Source: Bacillota bacterium
GTDB lineage: Bacteria > Bacillota > Sulfobacillia > JAIMAT01
Direction: 5' to 3'
DNA length: 58,189 bases
Assembly (NCBI GenBank): GCA_029960955.1
Contig: JASBVS010000017.1
Span: 1 to 58,189 of the forward strand
How positions within the stretch are numbered: the stretch's first letter is position 1; every line of letters begins with the position of its first letter. Below are positions 1 through 7,841 of the stretch, piece after piece. Both the position numbers and the translations under genes were made by a program. The notes beneath the pieces are model-generated. The model was not told where the DNA came from. It did no database searches and worked only from the letters and a program-made list of their open reading frames with translations.

Positions 1-1
1 T

Positions 2-496
2 ATGGAAGTGGCGCAGAGGCTCTTCGAGGAAGGGGCCAGGATCGTCGCCTCCGACGCCCCGCCGGAGGAGCGCGCCCGGGCCTATGCGGCTCTCTGGGGC
101 CGCCTCCTGGAGGAGTTCCGCGCAAGCACAGAGGGCGTGTGGTACCTGCAACTCGACGGCGCGCTGGACGACGCCCGCTGGCAGCACGTCGAGCGGTGGG
201 CGAAGCAGGCATTCCCCCAGGCTCCCATCGCCCGGGGGAAGGGGCAGCCGAAGTGGGAGGAGCGGCTGGAGCCAGGGGTGCGGCGCTTCGGCAAGCTCGC
301 GCCCCACGCCACCGTGTGGGAGAACTGGGACGTGTGGTACCGCGTCCAGCTCCTGGGCGAGCGCCCGGCGAGTGTGGCCGAGCGGCGTAGCAAGGCGTGG
401 GACCCGAGCCAGAAACACCGCACCGTGCGGTGGGTCCTGCGAGAGTTCGACCGCAGGCTGGAGGGGGTGCGGAACGCGCAGGGGTCAGCCGACTGA
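2..496 (+). CDS. hypothetical protein, possibly truncated by the window edge
   Basis: An open frame of up to 164 codons runs from the left edge to a TGA at 494-496. An ATG lies at position 2, but no upstream sequence is visible, so the true start may be outside the window. The product is soluble-looking, rich in Trp, Arg and Glu, with no signal peptide or membrane segment. I recognise no family. It lies left of the tRNA-Lys att-like scar, so it is probably cargo of an integrated element. Confidence 0.5.
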   Translation: MEVAQRLFEEGARIVASDAPPEERARAYAALWGRLLEEFRASTEGVWYLQLDGALDDARWQHVERWAKQAFPQAPIARGKGQPKWEERLEPGVRRFGKLAPHATVWENWDVWYRVQLLGERPASVAERRSKAWDPSQKHRTVRWVLREFDRRLEGVRNAQGSAD

Positions 497-590
497 AGGC
501 GGGAGGCTGCCGCGATGCGTCGGGTGCGAGCGCACCTCCGTTTCGCAGCAGGCGGCTATTGGGTAGCATGGCAGCGAGGAGGTGCGTTGG

Positions 591-962
591 ATGAAAACCG
601 CTACCGGCATCCTAGGGTTGATCTTTATGGCCATCGTCGGCTTCCAGTCGCTCGCGGTCTACGGGCTCGGCTCCCTCTCGAACTCGCTCGCGGCCTCCAC
701 CGAGGCGGCCAACGCCGCCCAGGGAGGCGCCGTCGGCCTCGTCGTCGCCTTCCTCTTCCTCCTCGGCGGCGCGTTCGCGTTCCGGCTGCCCGCCGTCGCC
801 ACCTTCGCGTTTGCGCTGGCCGGGATCATGGGCCTCGCGGCCGGCGCCACGACGCCCTTCCACGACCAGACCATCTGGGGCGTGGTAGCGCTCATCCTTG
901 GCGTCATGAGCGGGTTCGCGTGGCGCCAGGATCGGAAGCAGCGCGCAACCCCAGCTGCATGA
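591..962 (+). CDS. small membrane protein, DUF4064-like
   Basis: The product is about 123 residues with four hydrophobic segments (around residues 5-25, 45-65, 68-85 and 92-108) and a charged C-terminal tail. This matches the layout of DUF4064 proteins. The ATG at 591 is chosen over an in-frame GTG at 582 because GGAGG at 578-582 sits 8 bases before the ATG and overlaps the GTG. The next gene encodes a DUF4352 lipoprotein, a common partner of DUF4064-type proteins in Bacillota. The function of the pair is unknown. The family call rests on length, topology and context only. Confidence 0.6.
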   Translation: MKTATGILGLIFMAIVGFQSLAVYGLGSLSNSLAASTEAANAAQGGAVGLVVAFLFLLGGAFAFRLPAVATFAFALAGIMGLAAGATTPFHDQTIWGVVALILGVMSGFAWRQDRKQRATPAA

Positions 963-1018
963 CCAAGGAAGCAGCGCTTGCGGCGCTGACCTGAGATTCT
1001 GGGCAGGAGGCGATGCCC

Positions 1019-1537
1019 ATGCGGAGGGCCTTGGCGGTAGGGGCGCTGGTGGCCGCGATGGCGTTGGCCGGATGCGGCTCCACGGAGACGCCGAAGAAGG
1101 TCGGGACGACAGCCACGCAGCCGACGAGCGCCGGCCAGACATCCCAGCAGCAGGTCTTCAAGGTCGGCGACGTCATCCAGCTCGGACAGCTCCAGTTCGT
1201 CGTCAACGGCGTCCGGGAGGACAAAGGCTCGCAGTTCCTCAAGCCACCGGCAGGGAAGCGGTGGGTCGTGGTCGACGCCACGGTCGTCAACAAGTCGGAC
1301 CAGCCAGCCGCAATCAGCTCCCTGGCCATGTTCCAGGTCAAGGACGCGGATGGCCGGCAGTACAGCATCACGATCGGCCCTGATCTCAACGGCCACCTGG
1401 ACGGCGAGCTCGCGGCCGCCGACAGGATGCGCGGCGAAGTCGCCTTCGAGGTGCCGGCAACGGCCAAGGGGTTGCAGCTGGTTTTCCACCCGAACTTGCT
1501 CGGCTTCGGCCAGGCCATCGTGGCCCTGGGGGAGTGA
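1019..1537 (+). CDS. DUF4352-type lipoprotein
   Basis: The N-terminus is a lipoprotein signal peptide ending in the lipobox LAGC, so the mature protein is probably lipid-anchored outside the membrane. The body (FKVGDVIQLGQLQFVV..., then a KRWVVVDATVVNKSDQPA stretch) is the beta-sandwich pattern of DUF4352, often annotated as telomeric-repeat-binding-factor-2-like. Start: ATG codons occur at 1013 and 1019, and AGGAGG at 1005-1010 is correctly spaced only for 1019. It follows the small membrane protein by 56 bases and is probably cotranscribed. The role is unknown. Confidence 0.75.
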   Translation: MRRALAVGALVAAMALAGCGSTETPKKVGTTATQPTSAGQTSQQQVFKVGDVIQLGQLQFVVNGVREDKGSQFLKPPAGKRWVVVDATVVNKSDQPAAISSLAMFQVKDADGRQYSITIGPDLNGHLDGELAAADRMRGEVAFEVPATAKGLQLVFHPNLLGFGQAIVALGE

Positions 1538-1553
1538 GTCGTGCCCTCCCCTG

Positions 1554-1571
1554 CGGGGTGCGAACACCCCG
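1554..1571 (+). terminator. hairpin after the DUF4352 gene
   Basis: CGGGGTG at 1554-1560 pairs perfectly with CACCCCG at 1565-1571 around a CGAA loop, 17 bases after the stop codon. There is no T-run, so this may be a weak terminator or an mRNA 3' stabiliser. Confidence 0.35.
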
Positions 1572-1676
1572 ACAACCGGGAGCCCGCGCCATAAGCCGAT
1601 TCGCGGGGCCGCCCCACCACCGGGGGAACGTCACCCTAGCGCGAAAGGGGCGGCCCTCCCGCACCCGCGCAGGTGC

Positions 1677-1714
1677 GAACGCCCGATTTTCGCCCATGAA
1701 CGCCTGATTTTTGC
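1677..1714. repeat. direct repeat pair with 21-base period
   Basis: GAACGCCCGATTTTCGC (1677-1693) and GAACGCCTGATTTTTGC (1698-1714) match at 15 of 17 positions, and their starts are 21 bases apart, about two helical turns. They lie within 220 bases of the tRNA-Lys fragment, as arm-type integrase sites would. No integrase gene is visible in the window, so the role is inferred. Confidence 0.6.
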
Positions 1715-1773
1715 TGGGTCCAACTGGAAGCCGTTCCTTGGGTGCGAGTTTGGATGCGAACGGGCCACATGTA

Positions 1774-1837
1774 GGCGCAAAACGGCGCAACAGGGGTTAC
1801 GTGGTTGGCGCTGCCAGCGGCGAAAATCGCGCAACAG
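1774..1837. repeat. second direct repeat pair near the att-like site
   Basis: GGCGCAAAACGGCGCAACAG (1774-1793) and GGCGAAAATCGCGCAACAG (1819-1837) are close direct repeats lying 50-110 bases before the tRNA-Lys fragment. They are candidates for recombinase or directionality-factor binding. No coding gene is convincing between 1572 and 1885. Confidence 0.5.
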
Positions 1838-1885
1838 AAGACGCTTCCCGGTAAGTGGGCATAACTAGCAGAAGTGGGCTCGGCT

Positions 1886-1932
1886 CACTCTTAATCAGGG
1901 TGTCGTGGGTTCGAGCCCCACCGGGCCTACCA
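1886..1932 (+). other. 3' fragment of tRNA-Lys(CTT), probable att site
   Basis: The segment runs from the anticodon loop (CTCTTAA) through the T arm (GTGGG, TTCGAGC, CCCAC) to a complete acceptor 3' strand CGGGCCT, discriminator A and encoded CCA at 1930-1932. The complementary acceptor 5' strand (AGGCCCG) and a proper D arm are missing upstream, so this is not a working tRNA. A duplicated tRNA 3' end is the usual scar where an element has integrated by site-specific recombination. The orientation puts the element to the left, with the intact tRNA at its far end outside the window. Confidence 0.75.
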
Positions 1933-1955
1933 AGAAATCGACTGAGGAAAGGTAA

Positions 1956-1994
1956 GCGCGGCTGGCTCCTCCTGGACGTAGGAGCCAGCCGCGC
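1956..1994 (+). terminator. strong hairpin, probable former tRNA-Lys terminator
   Basis: GCGCGGCTGGCTCCT (1956-1970) pairs perfectly over 15 bases with 1980-1994 around a 9-base loop. It starts 24 bases after the CCA of the tRNA-Lys fragment. It is followed by ATTTCG rather than a T-run. It was probably the host terminator of the original tRNA gene. From here to 2299 I see no convincing gene. Confidence 0.6.
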
Positions 1995-2299
1995 ATTTCG
2001 CGTAGATGTACAGCCCAAGCCTCTGTCATGCGCCGGCCGGTCTTATCCGTTCCTGGCACGGAGGAGATTCGGCCGGTGGACATTCGCCCTCGAAAGCTCG
2101 AGGACGATGGAAGGATCGTCCGGAGACCCGAGGTTGTCTCCCACCGCGAACGGGCGGCACGAACGTGGATCCGCGTCGTGCGGACGTACGAGCCGCCGCC
2201 CGGGAGCAGGGAGAACGGAGGGGCCCAGACGAAGCAGGCGCGGCGGGTTTCCGCGTGGTTTGAGTTCACCCGTAGTGAGGCAGGAGGACGGTGCCGGGA

Positions 2300-3388
2300 A
2301 TGAAGGGGAAGTCTCGCCTCGCCGCAAGCCTGCTCGCCGTCGTGATCGCACTGCTCTCGGCCTCTTGTACAGGCGAGGGGTCGCCGCGCAACGTTGGGAC
2401 CGCTCAGGGGTCGCTACGGAAGGCGGCTACCCCTCAACGGCCGCCACAGAAGGCGCCTGCCCCTCCCCTCTTCCGTGTTGAACAGGTCCTGGCGATGCCG
2501 AGCAGCTACCGGGCTTATCTCGGCGAGAACATGTACTCCGTCAGCGCCACCTCCCCTTACCAGGTGGTGAAGAGTTCGCTGATGGGAGAGGACCCCACCA
2601 CTCTCACCACCATCCCGTGCGCCGACCGACCGGCCATCACCGCCGTCATCCCGGGGCATCTGATTCTGGCCTGCAACGGCGGCCCGATCAAACAGGTCGT
2701 TCTCGTCTCCGTGGACGACGGGCAGACGGCCGTCATCTTCCAGCGCAGGATGACAGCGCCGGTCATGTCGTTCGCGAGCTGGACCGGCCAGTGGGTGTAC
2801 TGGTTTGCCGAGCAGTGGACCGAGCCGGGAGGATTGATTGCCTGGGGACTCGTGGACGGGCATGGCCGGCCGGCCCCCAAGGAAGTGCTGCGGCAATTCG
2901 AAGAGCTCCCTGCCGCGACGGAGGTCTTGAACGACCTCGACGGGAACTTCTTCATTGTCCGCGACCAAGTTCTGGAGAAGTGGGAGGGGAGTCGCTTCTC
3001 GCCCGTAGGCCGGCTGGGCGGCCAGCGCCTGGAGGCGGCGGGCGATGGCCAGGTGATCGTCTCGACTGTCGAGAGCCTGCCAAGTGACATTGTCGGCACC
3101 TACACGCTGGAGACCCTGAGCCCGCTGCGGAAGATCGTCTCCTGGACAGTCCACGGGGCGCCCGTAGTGGGGATGACCTATAGCATCAATTATGGTCCGG
3201 GCTGGGTCGACCTCTATTTCCCGCTGCAGCACAAGCGCTACTTCTTCGAGGACGTCATCGGCTGGCCCATGAGCGCCAACGGTCAAATCTACTTCCGGTC
3301 CTCGCACGGTTACGAGAGGCTGGTGATAGTGGGTAAGGGTATGCACACCATGACCCAGCCCCCGGGGGCAGGTGGCTTCTGGCCGTAA
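2300..3388 (+). CDS. predicted lipoprotein with beta-propeller-like body
   Basis: The product is about 362 residues. An N-terminal signal peptide ends at a lipobox-like SASC, so it is probably a surface lipoprotein. A Pro/Ala/Lys-rich linker follows, then a body rich in beta strands and Gly/Asp/Trp turns, suggesting a propeller-like repeat fold, but I cannot assign a family. Start: ATG at 2300 is preferred over GTG at 2291 because AGGAGG at 2282-2287 is only 3 bases from the GTG and 12 from the ATG. The base composition is visibly less GC-rich than the core genes to the right, which fits an accessory region. Confidence 0.7.
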   Translation: MKGKSRLAASLLAVVIALLSASCTGEGSPRNVGTAQGSLRKAATPQRPPQKAPAPPLFRVEQVLAMPSSYRAYLGENMYSVSATSPYQVVKSSLMGEDPTTLTTIPCADRPAITAVIPGHLILACNGGPIKQVVLVSVDDGQTAVIFQRRMTAPVMSFASWTGQWVYWFAEQWTEPGGLIAWGLVDGHGRPAPKEVLRQFEELPAATEVLNDLDGNFFIVRDQVLEKWEGSRFSPVGRLGGQRLEAAGDGQVIVSTVESLPSDIVGTYTLETLSPLRKIVSWTVHGAPVVGMTYSINYGPGWVDLYFPLQHKRYFFEDVIGWPMSANGQIYFRSSHGYERLVIVGKGMHTMTQPPGAGGFWP

Positions 3389-3458
3389 CCGTTGGTCGCC
3401 AACCACGCCGAATGACCGCGACCGCAGATTCAAACTCGGCCGCGCGAGACCTGTCAAC

Positions 3459-3504
3459 GCCGGCTTGGAACTGACCCACTTGGCGCCGGTTGGAAACTGA
3501 CCCA
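3459..3504. mobile_element. remnant resembling an IS21-family end
   Basis: Two copies of a 20-base motif lie in tandem: GCCGGCTTGGAACTGACCCA (3459-3478) and GCCGGTTGGAAACTGACCCA (3485-3504). Repeated transposase-binding motifs containing GGGTCAGTT near the terminus are typical of IS21-family (istA/istB) elements when read on the minus strand. No transposase gene is present nearby, so this would be an orphan end. The family call is from memory of such ends and needs a database match. Confidence 0.45.
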
Positions 3505-3534
3505 GCCGAACCCGCCGACAGCCTGCCGCGGCAC

Positions 3535-4071
3535 TCAAACGTTCTCCCGGAAAATCTTCTCCAGCAGGATGACCTGCTCCACACCCGCCGGCGACCGTCG
3601 CTCGTCATACCCGTATGGCGCGAAGCCATACCTGCGAGCGAACGCCAGTCCTCCGTCATTCCTGGAGGAAACCGCCGCGCGCACCCTCGCCCACTGCATC
3701 TCGCTCTGGAAATGCTGCAGCAGCGCCTCCATGACCTCACCGCCGTAGCCTTTGCCTTGGTACGCGCGGTGGACCTCGACAAGCCCCAGCCACGGCAGAC
3801 CGTCGTACGGCGAGGCTTCCATGAAGTCAGCCACGGCCACCGCATCTCTTTGGCCGCGAGCGTACGCGCCCAGCATGTGACGCCCGGGCATCTGCTGAGC
3901 GATTTGCCAGTCGCGCTGGAGCATGCCCAGGTCATAGTAGCCCGGTGTGCCGGTGGCTCCCTCGGTCATGAGGAGGTACTCGCTGTTGCTTGTGAAGACC
4001 GGTAGCACACTCTCCAGATCCTGCGCACCCAATTCCCGCAGCAGCAACCTCTTCGTGGTCAGCGGACCCAT
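3535..4071 (-). CDS. GNAT family N-acetyltransferase
   Basis: The product is about 178 residues. It opens with TKRLLLREL, the beta-1 strand typical of RimJ/RimL-type GNAT enzymes, and carries the acetyl-CoA motif A region VEVHRAYQGKGYGGEVM, matching the Q/RxxGxG/A pattern. It would transfer acetyl from acetyl-CoA to an amine; the substrate cannot be told. The ATG at 4071 is chosen because homology begins there and GAGG lies 10 bases upstream; the frame stays open further upstream. The product ends at the conserved YGFAPYGYDER region. The 395 bases between this start and rlmD hold no gene I can support. Confidence 0.8.
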   Translation of the reverse strand: MGPLTTKRLLLRELGAQDLESVLPVFTSNSEYLLMTEGATGTPGYYDLGMLQRDWQIAQQMPGRHMLGAYARGQRDAVAVADFMEASPYDGLPWLGLVEVHRAYQGKGYGGEVMEALLQHFQSEMQWARVRAAVSSRNDGGLAFARRYGFAPYGYDERRSPAGVEQVILLEKIFRENV

Positions 4072-4427
4072 GCCGGTGACACCTCGCTGTTCGCCCGCCT
4101 CGCGCGCTGTGGGCTCAAACGAGTGGGTGGAACGGTTCGGATGATGCAGAGTTGGACGCTTCGGAGGCCCGGGCCGCTGAACGTCGAAGCGAGACATGAT
4201 TCGCGGAATCCGGCTGGCCCGGGTCCAAGTGGTCGACAGTCTCAGGCACGAACCGGGCCACACACCCCTCCGGGAGCGATTCGTCGAGCGACGGCGGCAG
4301 CAGGTGGACCTGCTCGCGGTGGCAGGGGCAAGACGGCTTCATATGGCTCCCGTTTACGCACCAGGCGCCGAACTCCTGCCGGCCCGGCGGGCTTGGCCTC
4401 TGCTTCTCGAGCTGCCGGCAGCCCACC

Positions 4428-4457
4428 TTGCAGCCGCGGCGGCGGGCGCCGTACAAT
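4428..4457 (+). promoter_or_regulatory. sigma-A-type promoter of rlmD
   Basis: The -35 TTGCAG (4428-4433) and -10 TACAAT (4452-4457) are separated by 18 bases. The predicted transcription start is about 4464-4467, at or next to the ATG of the rlmD gene at 4467. No Shine-Dalgarno sequence precedes that ATG, so the mRNA may be leaderless. Confidence 0.6.
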
Positions 4458-4466
4458 CCCCGCGCC

Positions 4467-5975
4467 ATGGACCCCGATGAAGTGCAGGCAGACCGGGAGA
4501 GCGGGCCGCCCGCGGTCACGCGCAGGGTGGTGACGACGGAGGCGTGGACCGGCGAAGGCCGGGTGCGCACCGAGCCGCTTCAGGAGACGGGACCGCTCGA
4601 GCTGGAGGGCTTCCTGCCGGGCGAGCGCGTCGAAGTCGAGCTGGAGGCCACGCCGGACGGGGGCGTGCGCCGCAGGGGGCGCCGCGCCTGGCGTCTCGCC
4701 TCGGCGAGGCTTCTCGAGTCCTCCGCCGACCGGGTCGAGCCGGGCTGCCCCGTCTTCGGCCTCTGCGGAGGCTGCGCGCTCCAGCACGCGAGCTACGCGG
4801 CACAGCTGGCCTGGAAGCGGGAGCGGGTGCAGGCCGCGCTGGCGCGCGCCGGCCTCCCCGCCGAGCGGGTGGAGCCGGTCCTCGGCGCGGCGCGCAGCTA
4901 CGCCTACCGGAACAAGATGGAGTTCACCTTCTCGCCCGAGGGGCGCCCGGGGCTCCACCGGCGGGGCCGCTGGCGGGAGGTGCTGCCGCTGGAGCGCTGC
5001 CCCATCGCGCTTCACCCGATCCAGGAGGCGCTGGGCGCCGTCGCCCGCTGGGCCGAGGCCGAGCGGTTGCCGGGCTACGACAAGGAAGCCAACCGGGGCT
5101 TCCTCCGTCACCTGCTGCTCCGCGCCTCCGAGGCCGGCGGCGAGTGGATGGCGGTGCTGGCCACCACGCCCCCCGCGACGCTCGAGGGCGGGGAGGAGCG
5201 CTGGCGGGGAGCGCTGGAGCGGCTGGGCGAGCGGCTGGCCGCCGTGGAGGGGTTCGCTTCCTTGCAGTGGGTGGAGGATGCGGAGCCGGGCGACGCCCTG
5301 CACTTCGCCCGCGCGCCCCGCGTCGTCCGCGGCGCCGCCACCATCGAGGAGCGGCTGGGCGGCCTCCGCTTCCGCCTCGGGCCGGAGACGTTCTTCCAGA
5401 CCCACACGGCCCAGGCGGAGCGGCTGCTCGAGACGGCGCTCGCCCTGGCGGCGCCTGCGGCCGGCGAGCGGGTGCTCGACCTGTACGCCGGGGTGGGCAC
5501 CTTCACGCTGCCGCTGGCGCGCGCGGTCGGGCCGGCGGGCGAGGCGGTGGGCGTCGAGGTGGTGGAGGCCTCGGTCGAGGCCGGCCGCGCCGCCGCCCGC
5601 GAAAACGGGCTCGGGAACGCGCGCTGGGTCGCCGCCAAGGTGCGGAGCTTCCTGGCCGGCCTGAGCGGCGAGCGCCCCTGGTCGACCGTCCTGGGCGCGC
5701 CGCCGCTTCCCGAAGGCTGGCGTCCCGGCCTCGTGCTGCTCGACCCGCCCCGCTCGGGTGCCGGCAGGAAGGTGATGGAGCGGATCGCGGCGCTCCGTCC
5801 CCGGCGCATCCTCTACGTCTCCTGCAACCCGGAGGCGCTGGCGGAGGATCTGGCGCTCCTCGTGCCGCGGGGCTGGGAGCTGGCCGTCGCCCGGCCCGTC
5901 GACCTCTTCCCCCAGACGCCCCACGTGGAGACGGTGGCGCTTCTGCATCCCGCCGCGGGAAGCGGCTCCCGCTGA
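4467..5975 (+). CDS. rlmD: 23S rRNA (uracil-5-)-methyltransferase, RlmD/RumA family
   Basis: This S-adenosylmethionine enzyme makes 5-methyluracil in 23S rRNA (U1939 or U747 in E. coli numbering). The order is an N-terminal TRAM-like domain (about 15-80), Fe-S cluster cysteines C94, C100 and C103 in CPVFGLCGGC plus C178 in ERCPI, a SAM-binding motif VLDLYAGVGTFTLPLA, the LLDPPRSG motif, and the catalytic nucleophile C453 in YVSCNPEAL. All key residues are present and the length (502 residues) is normal. It could modify U747 (RlmC), U1939 or both, as B. subtilis RlmCD does; the sequence does not decide. The start follows a promoter with almost no leader. Confidence 0.92.
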   Translation: MDPDEVQADRESGPPAVTRRVVTTEAWTGEGRVRTEPLQETGPLELEGFLPGERVEVELEATPDGGVRRRGRRAWRLASARLLESSADRVEPGCPVFGLCGGCALQHASYAAQLAWKRERVQAALARAGLPAERVEPVLGAARSYAYRNKMEFTFSPEGRPGLHRRGRWREVLPLERCPIALHPIQEALGAVARWAEAERLPGYDKEANRGFLRHLLLRASEAGGEWMAVLATTPPATLEGGEERWRGALERLGERLAAVEGFASLQWVEDAEPGDALHFARAPRVVRGAATIEERLGGLRFRLGPETFFQTHTAQAERLLETALALAAPAAGERVLDLYAGVGTFTLPLARAVGPAGEAVGVEVVEASVEAGRAAARENGLGNARWVAAKVRSFLAGLSGERPWSTVLGAPPLPEGWRPGLVLLDPPRSGAGRKVMERIAALRPRRILYVSCNPEALAEDLALLVPRGWELAVARPVDLFPQTPHVETVALLHPAAGSGSR

Positions 5976-5994
5976 GGCGCCGCCGGCGCGCCGC

Positions 5995-6822
5995 TCAGGC
6001 GATCCGCTCCAGCGCCTTGCGGAAGAAGCCGACCGGCAGGAGCGCCGCCAGCGCGGCGAAGGTCGCCAGCACGAGGAGGCTCCAGGCCATCTCCGGCCGC
6101 CAGGCTCCGGTGACCAGCGCGCGCGAAAGACGGACCACGTGGTAGAGCGGCAGGAACTCGGCCGCGGTGCGGAGCACCGGGCCCAGCCGCTCCACCGGGA
6201 AGAAGATGCCCGAGAAGAGGAACATCGGCTGGATGACCAGGCTGAAGTAGTAGGAGAGCTGCTCCTCCGCCCTGGCCAGCGAGGCGACGGCCAGCGCCGG
6301 CCCGCCGAAGACGACGCCGGTCAGCGCCAGGACCGGCAGCACGCCCAGCGCGGTCCAGGAGCGGACCAGGCCGAAGACGGCCAGGACCAGCAGGAAGAAG
6401 CCGCCGTAGAGGACGGCCCGCGTCGCCTGCCAGAGGAGCTCGCCGGCCGCGATCTCCTCCGGCGCCAGCGGCGAGGCCATCATGGCGTCGTAGGCGCGCG
6501 TCCAGTGGAGGCGGTCGTAGCCGCCCCAGACCAGGTCGAAGGAGACGGCGTTCATCGCCGTCGAGGCCACCAGCCCCGGGCCCATGAACTCGACGAAGCT
6601 CATCCCCTGGATGCGCGTGACGTAGAGGCCCAGGCCGAGGCCCAGCGCCAGGAGGCTGAGCACCGGCTCGCCGAAGTGGGCCAGGAGGCTGGAGACGTAG
6701 AACTTCCTCCAGGCGGTCCAGTCGCGCAGCCAGACCATCAGCGCGCCGCGCGTCGGCCGCGGCCAGGCCCAGTCCTGCAGCCGCGGCCGGTCGTCGCGCT
6801 CGAGCGGCGCCTCGACGCTCAT
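5995..6822 (-). CDS. ABC-2 type transporter permease (NodJ/DrrB-like)
   Basis: The product is about 275 residues with six hydrophobic segments and the ABC-2 permease pattern, including GPGLVASTAMNAVSFDLVWGGYDRL, the re-entrant region MMASPLAPEEIAAGELLWQ, and SGIFFPVERL before the last membrane segments. It should pair with the adjacent ATPase to export a drug, lipid or glycan across the membrane; the substrate is unknown. Its ATG overlaps the ATPase stop by 4 bases, so the two are translationally coupled. The NodJ-like label is from overall resemblance, not a search. Confidence 0.85.
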   Translation of the reverse strand: MSVEAPLERDDRPRLQDWAWPRPTRGALMVWLRDWTAWRKFYVSSLLAHFGEPVLSLLALGLGLGLYVTRIQGMSFVEFMGPGLVASTAMNAVSFDLVWGGYDRLHWTRAYDAMMASPLAPEEIAAGELLWQATRAVLYGGFFLLVLAVFGLVRSWTALGVLPVLALTGVVFGGPALAVASLARAEEQLSYYFSLVIQPMFLFSGIFFPVERLGPVLRTAAEFLPLYHVVRLSRALVTGAWRPEMAWSLLVLATFAALAALLPVGFFRKALERIA

Positions 6823-7766
6823 CGCTCCTCCAGCTCCCTTCCCGTCATGGTCAGGAAGAGGTCCTCCAGGTCGGCCTCGCGCACGCGGTGGTGCCGGGTG
6901 CGCAGACCCTCCGCCTCCAGCACGCGCAGCAGCTCCTCGCCCGCCGGGGTGAAGAGCTGCCAGCCGCGCCGGGTCCGCTCCAGGCGGCGGACCAGGCGGT
7001 CGTGGCGCGCCGCGAAGTCGGCCAGCCGCGCGCCCAGGCCGTCCCCCTCGCCCCCGGCTCCCGCTCCGCCCTCGCTCAGCTCCACCACCTCGCCTCCCAG
7101 CTCGCGCCGCACCAGCGCCTGCGCCCGGCCTCCGGCGATGATGCGGCCGTGGTCCATCAGCACCAGGCGGTCGGAGAGCCGCGTCGCCTCCTCCATGTAG
7201 TGGGTGGTGAGGACGAGCGTGACGCCGCGGTCACGCAGCTCCGCCAACCTCTCCCAGACCAGGATGCGCGCCTGCGGGTCGAGGCCGGTGGTCGGCTCGT
7301 CCAGCACCAGCAGCTCGGGCTCGTTGACCAGCGCCCGCGCGATGGCCAGCCGCCGGCGCTGCCCGCCGGAGAGGTACTGCGGCCGGGCTTCCGCCTTCTC
7401 GCCCAGCGCCATGAAGTCGAGGAGCTCCCGCGCGCGCCTCTCCGCCTCGCCGCGGCCGAGGCCGTAGTAGAGCCCGTGCAGGACCAGGTTCTCGAAGGAA
7501 GTCAACCCCTGGTCGAGGTTGTCCTCCTGGCTGACCACGCCCATGCGCGCCTTGATGGCGGGGACCCGGCGGCGGACGTCCAGGCCGAGCACGCGCAGCT
7601 CGCCCGCCGTCGGCGGGATGCGGCAGGTGATCATGCGGATGGTGGTGCTCTTCCCCGCCCCGTTCGGCCCCAGGAAGCCGAAGCACTCCCCGCGGGCCAC
7701 CTCGAATCCGACGCCCGCCACCGCGACCAGGTCGCCGTAGCGCTTCACCAGGTCCCGCGCCTCCAC
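6819..7766 (-). CDS. ABC transporter ATP-binding protein (NodI/DrrA-like)
   Basis: The product is about 315 residues with Walker A GPNGAGKST, Q-loop VVSQEDNLDQGLT, signature LSGGQRRRLAIA, Walker B ELLVLDEPTTGLD and the H-loop in LVLTTHYMEE. The C-terminal extension of about 90 residues is typical of DrrA/NodI exporters. It energises the ABC-2 permease encoded just downstream. The GTG start at 7766 lacks a clear ribosome-binding site and the frame is open further upstream, so the N-terminus is uncertain. It is divergent from greA across about 125 bases. Confidence 0.87.
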   Translation of the reverse strand: MEARDLVKRYGDLVAVAGVGFEVARGECFGFLGPNGAGKSTTIRMITCRIPPTAGELRVLGLDVRRRVPAIKARMGVVSQEDNLDQGLTSFENLVLHGLYYGLGRGEAERRARELLDFMALGEKAEARPQYLSGGQRRRLAIARALVNEPELLVLDEPTTGLDPQARILVWERLAELRDRGVTLVLTTHYMEEATRLSDRLVLMDHGRIIAGGRAQALVRRELGGEVVELSEGGAGAGGEGDGLGARLADFAARHDRLVRRLERTRRGWQLFTPAGEELLRVLEAEGLRTRHHRVREADLEDLFLTMTGRELEER

Positions 7767-7841
7767 GGCGAGACCGCCGCCCGCCTTCGCGGGAGAGGAC
7801 GCCCTGCCGTCGCCGACTGCGATGATCGGATCCCTCCGTCT

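Noticed and set aside
1851-1932. Complete tRNA gene
   Set aside because: No sequence upstream can pair with the acceptor 3' strand CGGGCCT and no D arm forms, so only a 3' fragment is present.
4072-4426. Small overlapping open frames between the GNAT gene and rlmD
   Set aside because: All have Arg/Pro/Ala-rich shadow-like translations and no ribosome-binding sites.
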